Shown: positions 1 to 11,800 of the stretch, one piece after another | Position numbering within the stretch: position 1 is the first letter of the stretch | How the letters are laid out: each line of letters opens with the position of its first letter | Made by a program: the position numbers and the translations under genes | Notes under the pieces: generated by a model | Told to the model about the DNA's origin: nothing | The model's input: the letters and a program-made list of their open reading frames with translations, nothing else | Databases searched by the model: none | Assembly: GCA_030062745.1 (NCBI GenBank) | Contig: CP099849.1 | Span: forward strand, 19,018,144 to 19,082,143 | DNA length: 64,000 bases | DNA from: Capitulum mitella | Lineage: Eukaryota; Arthropoda; Thecostraca; Pollicipedomorpha; Pollicipedidae | Direction of reading: 5' to 3'

Positions 1-695
1 TTACGGGCTGCCTAGACCCATGCGTGGCAAGCGAGGGCTTAGGTCTGTCAAATGGATTCTCGCACGCGGACGTTTTGGCCTAGCGCTCCGCTGCGGGAGC
101 TTGTCTCAGTGGTGTCGCAGTCACGTGCCGCGTGATTTCTTTACAACGTGACAACTTTACTTCGCCAGCCCTCAAGAAAGCTCGGTAACGTCATGCCACG
201 AGGGCTGGCAGAGCAAAAACCGCTCGACTCCAAGATTCCAACCATGGCATGTGCCACACTGACGGCGTTGGCTTTATCTTGCCAAGTAGTTTCTATACTC
301 TCCAGGCGTTTGACACCATTGGAAATAAGTTAGCACTCATAACTACCGCCAAATCGATCTCAAACAAGAAGAAATAATCTGGCATGTGGATAGTTACTCT
401 AAAAACTGAAAATAACTTGTCAGTGGTATTACGCCAGAATTCGGCCGGGTTGCTAATGATCCAGAGAATACACCGACTGATCCGTGTATCAACGTACCTG
501 GCTCGTTGGGCACCACGGGACTGACTTGACCGTTCTGATGGCTACCGCGGCATTGTTGGCATTCGTGGCATCCTTTCTTACAAGGTGGTGTTCATGAGAA
601 TCATCATCATCATCAGGGAAATAGCCAATAGGAAATGGCGCATATTGCTTACTATTCTTACCTCCCTCTGGATATCATTGGCCTTTTTCCGGCAG
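1..695. other. No gene recognised (probably intron of the receptor gene)
   Basis: Only short ORFs are present. The hydrophobic ORF from 585 is in a different frame from the sushi exon and has no donor linking it, so it is not a signal-peptide exon. The last 40 bases form the branch/pyrimidine region of the exon at 696. Confidence 0.5.
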
Positions 696-905
696 ACGTG
701 GTCGGCTGCAAGCCACCGGGAACAAACATCCTCTCACGGGTCTTTTTCTCCGAGCCGTCTGGAGAAAGCGGCCAGGCAGCCTCGGACCTGAAGAGGCCCG
801 GAACCCGGGCTGAGTACCAGTGTGACCCCGGATACGTCATGGTAGGGGACCGCACCAGAACCTGTCTTGAAAATGGGCAATGGGACGGAACAGCGCCTCA
901 CTGCT
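696..905 (+). CDS. Receptor exon a: sushi (CCP) domain
   Basis: The exon follows a pyrimidine-rich tract and CAG (691-695) and ends before GTAAGT (906). It starts and ends in phase 1, the classic arrangement for a shuffled CCP module. The translation carries the four sushi cysteines (VVGCKPPG, AEYQC, RTC, APHC) plus the GY and GxW landmarks (DPGYVMVGD, ENGQWDG). There is no in-frame initiator with a signal peptide before it, so it is an internal exon and the gene begins upstream of the window. Confidence 0.85.
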
Positions 906-3900
906 GTAAGTTTGCCCATGAATGCCGGAAAAAGCGTGCTTGTGAAACTGCTTCTTGTTTTCCCTTGTTTGAGGCGTGAACTGGAATGGGAAGCAGGTAA
1001 TCTCAGTGCGAGAGGGCTCATTTATGAGGACGCCATAGGACCAGTTTTTATGAGTTTTTTGCACAACTTCCTCCATGCCACTGGAGGAGGTCCTGTGGGC
1101 TGGATTTTCTAGACCCCCACTTTTCAGAGGTTTCAACATTCTGCCTATGTCAGGGGAAAACCACACAGAAAACTCGGTCCACGCTCCTGACGGTGTCGTC
1201 TTGCACTGGGCTGAGAAGGGTATTTTAATTCCTGCGCATTGTTTTTCTGTCAAGTCTTCAGACGACAAAAGCGACAAGAAAAAGTTGTGCTTCTCATTTC
1301 TGTGCTTAACACACGCGCCTGAATGAGTCTGAAAATAACGCAAACCGAGTGGGGTGGCAAATTTTGCCCCTGTCCCTTCCCTCTAACTCCCGAGTGATTG
1401 GCCGATTTCAACGAAATTTTGCAGAAACGAAGCTCTGGAACTTTGTGTGGTGAAGCTTACTGCTATTTAGACTGGTATCTTCGTTAACTAGGTGACATAT
1501 ACATACGAAAAACGCGGTTTTCGCGGCATCAGGTTGCATTAGAAATTCAACATGCCTGGCAAGTTAAAACCAGGAACCAGGAATGCTAATTTCTGTTCTT
1601 TTTTAGGGGGATTTGGCCTTTATGTGGATTTGGCCCCTACAAATCTGATTTTGGCCCTCTTGTTTTCTGCCACTTTAAAAAAGGGAAAAAGCCAATTATT
1701 ACTCAAATAATGACCGCAATAGATAAGAGATTGGCAGAAGGTATAGAATACGGCATCAGACAACCTAAGACATTTAGAAAAGACATAATGGTAGGATTTG
1801 TGGTCACACAGACACAGGGATCAGGGGCGTCATTTTCTATAAAGTTTTCATAAATATTACATATCCTGGAGTCAGTTCAGCAAAAATATTAAACCATAAG
1901 TATATGCAAAAAGGCAATGGAATGAAAACATAACCAGGAATCAGGAATGTGGTACAACAGAGCGACCGTAAGGACATATATATGCATATGTCCGTACGGT
2001 ATATATATATATATATATATATACCGTATATATTTTCCCCAAGAGCCCCTAGTCCGGCTCTTGGGGAATATCCAAAAAAATTAGGCCCCCCCCTCAGGAC
2101 CCGCTTTGACCCTTTTGGAAGCTTAAAGGATTCTCAAATATTGTCCCCGAGGCCATAGCGGGTCCTCCATGTTACTCTATGAGGCCGATAGGAGACCCCT
2201 GGATGCTATAGGAGGCCCTCTTGAAGGTATAGGAGGCTCCCCTTATACTTTAGGAGTCAGGCACTTAGCCAGGAATTAACTACAAGTGGGGAGGCTGGGT
2301 CCTCAGAAGAGAGCCTTCTTACCCTCAGGTGGCCTCCTCAGCCCAAGGGGAGGCAGAATCTGCTGAGTTGGCCTCCCATAACCCAAAAAGGGACCTTATC
2401 ATTTGCAGGGGTTTCCTATAGCACAAGAGGAGCCTCTTACAGCAAAAAGAAAGCTTCCTTTAGTATCAAGAGGCATCCTGTAGCCTCAAGGGGTCTCCTA
2501 GGGCCTCCTATAGCAACATGGAGGGCCTCCTATGGCCTCATGGGCCATATTTGAGAATCCTGTTAGCTCTCAAAGGGATCAAAGCCCAAGCAGGGGGGTG
2601 GCCGTGCCTTCGCCCCCGCCCCCCGGCTACATCCATGATAGGAGGCCCCTGCAAATGGTAGTTCCCTATTTAGGCCATGGGAGACCGCCTCAGTACTTTT
2701 TGGTGGAGGTCTCCTTGGGCTGAGGTGGGCCCTTCTGCAGATCCGACCCCGACCCCTGGGCCGATTCTTGGCCTTGGCTGCGTGTATTGTTATAACTCAG
2801 AAAACGTGACGAAATCAGACATTTTAAAAGCTTCAATAGACGCCTCATAGCCTCAGCAATGAATTTAATTACTAATATCTGCCCTAGATACCATGGAATG
2901 CACCAGTAACGTGAGGAAATGGGAAAGTACTCTTTCATTAGCTTATTTGTTGCGTGCGCCCAAGTCTGCAGCCGACTATGTCAAATTTGATTTGCGATCA
3001 CAGACCAATTACTGATTTAAGGGTGTTGATTTTTGGTACATGTGATGCGGAGTTGTTTCTTCATTCAGTGGAGTAAAAGCAAATAAAAGGTTTTGACATC
3101 ATGAGTTGAGCTGTCTCCCGGGAAGTTCCATTGAAAGCTAAGTTTTTCTCTGGTTTTACACGTCTTATGGGCATGCATGGTTGATAAAGCCAACGGAGTT
3201 CAATGAACCTAAAGAACCTTGATCTGTCAGTTTTTTTATAGTGCATTGTTGGGTAATTCTGTTTGCCGATTTTGAATTCATTGAATATTTTGGCATTGCT
3301 GACATTGTGTTCGTATCCAGAGGTCGAGAAAGTTGCCTACTCGACTACCATAGTCGGCAACAATATTGGTCTGGAATGTGTGGTTTACTGAAGAAGTGTA
3401 GAAGACGTTACTGAAGACGTTATTGAATAAGTGATTTACGCCTTTACGCATCGAAAGTGGGGCTAGGTAGCAATAAACTGGTTCTGGCTCGCGGTGGGTA
3501 GCACACCAAACAGTTTCTTCACCTCTGTTTGTACCTTTCACTACATTCCCGTCAAACCAGTGAGCAAAAAGGTTCGCAGTGACTGGTGCCTGGAAAGAAA
3601 CTTAGAATGTCGGCATGAAATGTATCACCACGCCGCCGTCCCACCGTGTCAACGTGTCCTCTGGTCACCGCCTCACCGCACCTCTTAGTCACCGCGACAC
3701 CGCGCCTCTGCGTCACCACGTCACCACGACGTTCGCGATGAGATGCCAGCGAGCTCTGCAGAACCTGTACTCGGCAGGACAAAATGGGCAGCGTAGAGTG
3801 GAGACTGATACTGCCAAATTATTGCCCTAGCCGACAGCTGGTTGACTGCAACGAAATGTTTTGGTAGTGTTTTGCGCTCTGATGCGCTGCAAAAGCTCTT

Positions 3901-4913
3901 ATATTATCTGTTCGGAGAATAACCAACAACCAGTCGCCCGCCTCGCGATCGATGCTGTACAACTGCTGGTCTGCTGGTTAGCCTTTGGAAGACCACATCT
4001 CCTCAAGTTTCTGAGATATTGACTTAAAAGTTTGTACACATCACATCTGCCTGCACCACAGATCTTCCGATTTTCTGAAGTTGTGGAAATGCTCGAAAAT
4101 ATTTTTTTATGTTTTCGATGTTTTTGTCGCAAATTCATTGATTTGTAAATTAGCATGCCCCTAGCTTAGATCAGCTTTGTCGTCAACGTAGGTTATCCCT
4201 GTTGCTTTGTTGTTCAGTTGGTATTAAAAAAAAAAATTGCCGATAGCTTTAGTGTACAATTTTTGCATTTTTTACATGCATATGTCAGTTGTGACCGATT
4301 TTTGGTACTTGGTGGGAAACATTTTTTGATTTGATGTTTTGCGGCTCAAAAGTTTTCGACCGATTTCACACCTTTTTCTATGCGATGGGCTCTTTAATTG
4401 TCAAGAATGTCACACAATTTGGTGGTTCTGAAAGAATTGTTCGCGAAATACCAGCGAAAAACATGACAGGGCTGGCAAAATTTGCTCCACGCCGGTGTGC
4501 CTGTTAAAACCGTTACAGCAACTTAGCCATACACCAAATGAGACAGGAACTTTTTCAGACACGCGTCTTTTCGACAGTCAATTAGTGCTGCATGAGAGAA
4601 ATTCTTCGAAAGAACGAAAAAAGAAGGAAAGAACAAAAAAGAAAAAAAGAACTCGATTGCCCATCGATTTTTCGTCCTTGAAGGAACCTCTGGATCACGT
4701 CTAATTTTTGCGTCTCAAGTGTTTTATGATTCATAATTTCTGGACATCAGAGTTGCTAGGAAAGTTGAAAGGGAAAAATCGCGAGTACAGGGGAGATCAT
4801 TACTTCTTTTGGACTTCCAGTTAGCCTGTGTTCGCCATAAGGATGAGGCACTACAAAGCAGCGGACGAAATGTGCAGCACTCAAACATCTGTAACTGTAA
4901 CTGTAGCTGTAGC

Positions 4914-4947
<34 letters not shown>

Positions 4948-7900
4948 GAGATACTTCACTGTAATCCCCGATGTAAGATTACAGATAACAGCGTCTTTCT
5001 GTTCTCAGATTTGAACGTGGCAGGTCGCTCGAGCTTGAATTCGTCGCGGGAGTACAGGGCGCTGGTTGATGGTAATCGAACCACTGCTTTCGCTGTGCTG
5101 GATGAACGTCTGCCGCTTCAAATCGATCTTTATTCTACATTTCCTCTCCTGGAAATAAGGATTGTTGCTGATTATAACATGACAGGTTAGTAACCCATCT
5201 GTGTATCATAGATCAGATTGTTTTACTGACACTATACCGAAGGGCACATGAATGCATCAGTATGATTACGCCACTTTTAACAGCAAGGTAGTTAAGTAAT
5301 AGTAATAGACCGATCTGTCGGGATGGCTTGCTACAGAAGTATGACAATGTAAATTCAGGAATGTCAGGTTGTCTCCCTGTCTGTTCCAAATTCTAACATT
5401 TTTTCAGCACGTGGTGACACGATACAGCTGGATCAACGTCCGGAATCCGCGGTGAATATGCGCGTCGGTGAGTGTGATTTCAGAAAAAGAATCGTATGAA
5501 TTCATCTTCTGGTTTTGTTTCACTATTAAGTTGGTTTACCTGAATGTTGCCTTTTTCAGAAACCACAAAATGGTGACGCCAGAGCCGCAAAATTTAGCAA
5601 AATATTGCTACGTATTCTGATACCAAGATGTCCCTAATAAAACTTAAGATTGATGTCGCTTTGTATCGAAACTGTAGATGTTTCACAACATCCCTGTGAA
5701 CACCGACGGCTATAAGACTTTATAATCACAGGCAAAATGTTCTAAATGCATCTCCTAATACTTTAAGCGGTTGTATCCTATTTATGGCAGTCGCGTGTCG
5801 TTGCGCCGCACGAGCGAGCAGCAGCCAACCAACGAACGCGGACGTTTATTGGCTGGCGCAGGCCCGTACTGCATCATATTTTCAAATGACTACAGAACAT
5901 AGTATTCGATTTATTGCATTTTTGACGATTATGGACATCTTCAGTAAAACTGGGCACGGAAAATCTTATGAGCGGCATTTTGCACGCCATCAACTTTATT
6001 TAGTAAACGTCAGTTAAGGTGAAGCATTCCCTTTAATCCTCGCAAATATTCGCTATTTGGCCACCTTCGGCAATGACAGGGGCTGGGTGGTGCCCCACCC
6101 CCCTCAGCTACAGGATGATTTCCAGTCTGACCCTTTTAAGTCGCAAAGTGACTTCACAGGTAACTTCAAAGGAGGTCATGTCATTACATTCTGGTTTCAG
6201 TTGGATTCTGTGGGACGTGACATATAAGAAGCTTATGAGGGACTGAGGACGACTTTTGACGGTGTCATGGATTGAGATGACTGTTATTATATGCCAGTAA
6301 GCGCTTCCACTTTCTCCATGACACCTCGGATGCCAAAAAGGTAAACAAAGTTAGTGACTTCAGTTCATGATTTGAAAAAAGGCCTCGACCCCACAAAAAA
6401 AAAGCCGAGTGCGGAATTCACTGATACCATGCATGGCCCTCTTACATAGGACTGAGGAAGACTTAGCACCGTAAAATGCTTAAAACGTTTCCCAGACGAT
6501 GACGACCGCCACCGCACCGTGATTTTTCCATTCATCCCTCGGAGAACAGCTCATAGGTCAGTGGCCTGTCAAAGCAGTAGCCCCACATTGTCGTGGAGTA
6601 TGTAAAAAGATTGAAACTAAGTTATACAAAATGCCTCCAAAACTAACGGAGCAGTCGTTTTGGGCCCGCTTGAGAAAACCTCAGGGAGCGGGTGGAGGGG
6701 ATTGCACCAACACCCCTGTACTGACCAGTCTTAAAACGCAATGGTGTTACATGGAACGGAATCGCTTCAGAATGGTTCTGCCCCTACCAAGTTGCAAAAC
6801 ACTCTTCCGCTCGGGATGGGACCATACCAGCTCAAAAACTGAGCCTTTCCGACAACACTGGCATTCAGTATTGATACATCGGCACGGAAATCCTCGTGAC
6901 AAATTTTTCGCTCCTTATTTTTTTGCTGCATAAAACGCATGCGATTCGTTTTAATTGTTTAAAAGCCAGACAGAAGCGCTGTCGTAACTTGACGAACGGA
7001 GACTAGTTAATATGTCCGCCAGGGGGACCACGAGGGTGAGGGAGATTGGGGCTGTCATCCCGTCCCTCCCCATGGAGCCCCGAACCCTTCGAATGGACCT
7101 TCAAGATCTCCTGTTGGATTTCCGTTGCTTGTTGAAAGTTCGACGGGCCTATCTCCTTGCCACCATCACCATTTTTCGGACGTAGGCTCATGCTTTTGGC
7201 CACACAGAAGGCCATTTAGGGTTATTTAAGCACTGTCAGGATGAAGTTTTTGACAAATTACTATAACCTCTTCCCCCGCCTCCTGGCGTCTATTTAACCC
7301 TATTCCCGGAGGGCTAGACGGTATGGTCGATTCCCGGCAGGGGGGGGCGGATTCGGCCCCCCCTGAGATCTCGGGAACTACTTGTCCGATTTCATCGCAA
7401 CAAACGGCAATCGATTTGCCGTGACGTGAACTACATTTTTATAAAAAGAAAGTTTCAAAATTTTGAAATGTGTGGATACAGGAGGGCAAAAATGTCAAAA
7501 TGCGGGATACTTTTGGACTTCCTATAACTCCCTTGTTTATGGACCGATTTCAATGAAACTGGCATGAATCGAGAGATTACGGATAGGGCTTTTACCATGG
7601 GCCCACAAATCTGAAATTTTGAGAAAATTCATGCCCGTTCACAGGGCTTCAAAAATAGGAGGATTAGTTTTCTAAAAACTGAATGAACAAAAGAGGCAAA
7701 AACAATTTTTTTGGCTTCTGCAAGTCATGCTATGCTAAAGAAGTACAAATCGCATTACAATGTTTGTATAATATTAACATAGGCGGTGCCAGGGACATGA
7801 AAAGGGGAAACTGTCATGATCACACGTTCTTCAAATCAACTTGTGACCTTTGACCTAAAATAACTTCCAGTGACCTTGGGGTCACTTGGAATGATGTCGT

Positions 7901-8817
7901 GTGCATTTAATATTATCTGTAAACATTTTCAGTCATTTGAATTCACTCCGTTTCAAAAATTTTATTCTACGGCTATTGCGATATCGGGTACGCGCATTGA
8001 CATTTTACGTCATAGCTCCGTGACCCGACCTGATATCAAGCTGAAACTTGATACTCAGGTAGAAGGCACCGTTCTACGTCATATGTATTCTGGGTTTGGC
8101 ATTTGAAAAAACGGTGCCGAAATTGTAGCAAAAAAAATTTGACTTTTGACCTTGGCCTGACCTTGTAAATGTGCACATTGCCCAACTATTTAGCTATACA
8201 TTCATATAAAGTTTTAAGTTCTATCTTAAAAACTCTGTTTTTGGCAGACATTTTCCTTTTACCCTCAACAAGGCCAAAAATGGCCTGGGGTGCCCCCTAA
8301 AAATGTTGCCTTGCTCCGCCCCTGAGCAAAATAGAATTTTAAAATTTTGTCACGGCGCGTAGAAAAAATAGCTTGGAAAATTCACCAGGTTTCGTGAAGC
8401 TGCGTTAAAAAGCCTGGAATTGGCAAGCAAAAAACCCGACGGGGAGCGGATTCAGCCCCCCCACCGCCGGGAATAGGGTTAATTATGCGTGTGAACCAGA
8501 AGATTCACGTCATGTCACTAACTGTGTGCTTTATTTTAGAATATACACCAGGCAAATGCTGTTGACCCATATCTCTGAAGATGTCTCACATATAGACGAA
8601 ACGTTAGATCAATAATAAAATGAGATTTTTGCTTGTTCTTTATATTATATTGAGCATTGGCAACGCTCTGAATGAATATTTACTGGGAACGAAACGACCA
8701 ACAATCGCAGTCACATCAAAAACCATCGATGCCAAGTCGCTGTAGTTTTTAACGAACAATGTATATACAACAATTTGATTCTTAGCTTTACCGGTATATA
8801 TATATTGTTATATATGC

Positions 8818-8857
<40 letters not shown>

Positions 8858-11800
8858 GAAAAATATCTGATAATAAATTGGCAGTTTCAGGAACTGCATA
8901 TTTGGGGCTGGGGCCAAACTGATAAAAACCTAACTTAAATACGTGGGCCTTTCTACCATCTTGGACCTCCAAAAGATAAACAAGCTGGCTCTCTAAAGAC
9001 ACCGAACGAGGTCGAGGTCTCTGAATATGGTCTCCGACTGATCAGCTTTCCCTCATGTACTCCGGGACTTGGCCTGAGACTGTATGAAAGGATGTCCTGC
9101 AGAATTTTGGAATGTACCATCTTGTGCTTAGAACAAATGTCTTCAGTCAAATGGGACTGCGGGGTCCAGGCCTTTCCGGAATGGGAGACAGTGAATGTTT
9201 GGAATCGATTGAGTACCTGGGTCCTCCACCGAGCGTCGGATTCATCGGGTGATATTTGGTTAAGAGCAAAGACTGACTATAAACAAAAGGCCTCAACCGA
9301 CTTCCGACGTTTTCAAAAGAACCCACTACAAGTGAGCTCACTCATAAGGTTCTCATATCACAACCCTAACAAACGTGAAAGTGGTTTTGAAAAAACAGAA
9401 ATGGATTTCCATTTGCTTCATAGGGGGCTCTCTTCACAAGGGTCTTGAATGAACAAATCTCCCCTCCCCTTGGAGGAAGTCCTAGATTTGTCCCTGATAT
9501 CTGCCACCGTGAAAAGTAAAAGTGCTCTGTTAAACGTAAACATTCATTTCCACGCTATTTATGTCATACGGGGTAGATTTTTGCGGCATTGAGATGTTTA
9601 TCATTGCATCATCGCAATAGATGCATTTCACGCATGCAAACTTGTTTTTTTACCCATGAAGCGTTTTTGCTGCTTTTCGGTACAATTTCGCATGGATGCT
9701 GCATATTTGTTCTGGGTTTTATCGGTTTTGTTATGGGTTTTGGGAAATAAAAAACCAAGCAGAGCAAGGAAGTGGTTTGAAAAACCTCGCGTGTTTGTAG
9801 GTAAGGACAGGGGCAACCGTGAGAAATCCGTTTTAATCTCAATTAATGTAGAGTTTTGATGCGTAATGTATATAACAAACCGTTTTCTTGCAATGCGCTA
9901 TGCAACATGGCTATGTCAATTCAAAGCATTTGTTGAGATGAAACGTCGCCCTTAAATATAACGAATTTTTGCTGGCGTCTGAGCATTGTACACTAGATGG
10001 AACCATTAATGGTTATGATTTATCAAGTTCGATGTGTTGCCTTGAAGGGATGTGATACTGGCAGCTTAAAAATGCGTCTGGGCGCGTTTTTTAACCTTTC
10101 ATGGCCAGAACCATTTTTGGTCAGTTTTTGACATACATCAGTCTCCAGCAACATGGCGCCACTTACAGGAGAACAAATTTCAATGTGATGACTACGCCAC
10201 AAGTGAGGCGCATCTAAATCTTGTTGGCTGCGCTGCAGAGCCGTTCAGCTTGTTTATGATCAACGAAAGGAGTTCGTCATTTTTGTTTTAGGTGCCGATG
10301 AGACAGCCGCGTGACTCAGAAACTAAACACTTCTGATTTTATCTCTTATAAAAGCGTGGAAAAACTGTCGACATAAATTGTACATTTCGTGTGACAACAC
10401 CCAGATGTGTTCATTTCTTTTGTCGAGATGTCATAAAGCACCACACAGCTTTGTGGATACTAACGGTTTTGGAAACTTGCTTTTAACAGGCTCTCCCCAA
10501 ATGGTGCAGGGGAACTTGTACGAGCACATCACCATCCTGAGTCCCGTGAATCCGCGTGATACCAGAATGGTTACCGTGACCCAGGGCAAGGCGGTGACAA
10601 CGAGTGGGCCAGCAGTTCCGCATCTTAGGGAGATCGAGATAGTCGCCAATAGTACAGGTTAGTACGGCGTCGTCGTGTGTGTGTGTGTGTGTGTGGAACG
10701 ACTGTGTCGTCTTTGGTTGCATTCAAATGGTGTCGTCAATCAAAGAGTTTGTCGGAGTTATAACACTTCTCTGCACCTCCAGTATTTTCGTTTCGGTATT
10801 CGGAGAACTCATCGATCAGTCCGTGATATTTTCCACTAACAGTCAAAATTAATTATTCATGGTTATACTTGACTGTGGAGTGTTCACTTCAAAGGAACAC
10901 ACCACACGCACACACACGTGCACGCGCACGCATACGCGCACGCACACGCATATGCACACACACGTACGCAAGCACTCGCGCACGCACGCACAGGCGCGGA
11001 AAACAAGGGGCCAGGAGGGCTTCAGCCCCCCTCCCCACAACTTGCAGACCGAGCGCTCAGCCCCCTCAATTTTTCAGGAGCGACAAAAAGGCCCCGCATC
11101 CCACACAGTGCATAAAGCCGGCATCCCAGTGCGTCCTATACCATCGGGGATCGGAAACGCACTCCACAAGCTGGCCGGAGTGTTAGCGAGACCCCTCACC
11201 AGCGCTCTAGGAACCGTCAGCGACGCGCACATACGGAACACCTCTGACCTTATGTGGATGCTACAAGACGTAAATTTTTCAGATAAGTTTCTGGCTGGCT
11301 TCGGCGTGATAGCATTATTCCCTTCGTTCCTGCTCTGGGGTTGATAAAAAGTGTACCTGGCAAGATGGATCCTAGCAGTCTGCCTTTTCCGAAGGCTAAG
11401 TATCTAAATCTTGTATCAATATGTAAGCGCTTTGGGGCATTTCTGTTCAGCTCAGAGGAATATAATGCATTGATGAATATAATGCAATGATTATGTGCAA
11501 CAAAATCGGCTGGCGATGGCCATCCCACTGAGCCCAGTCACCACATGCTCATATATGGAGTGGCTGGAAAGTAATCACGACCAGCCAATCATGGCGGAAA
11601 CTGTACTTTGGGTGCGCTATGTTGATGATGTCTTTGTCGTGATTCCGCAAAACTTGGATTTAGACGAAGAACTCGAGTAGCTGAACTCGGTGGATGCCAA
11701 AATCCAGTTCAAAATCGAGCGTGAAAAGAGGGAAGCCATTCCCCTTCTTGACACTGGGATGATACAATACGGAAAAAATGTAAAATCTAGAGTCAACAGA

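Larger units (their letters stand above)
906..5008. other. Intron of receptor gene, about 4.1 kb
   Basis: Contains a (TA)n cruciform, a repeat element rich in AGGAGGCCC units, A/T-rich single-copy-looking DNA and an AG microsatellite just before the next exon. No coding segment recognised. Confidence 0.55.
5468..10489. other. Intron of receptor gene, about 5 kb
   Basis: Holds TTAA element copy A (7298-8478), a Penelope-like 3'-end motif (8575-8605) and a (TA)n tract (8793-8855). The remaining sequence (5.5-7.2 kb, 8.9-10.4 kb) shows no recognisable coding or RNA feature. Confidence 0.55.

Noticed and set aside
585..791. Hydrophobic ORF resembling a signal peptide just before the first sushi exon
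   Set aside because: It is in a different frame from the sushi domain and no splice sites connect them; the sushi exon has its own acceptor.
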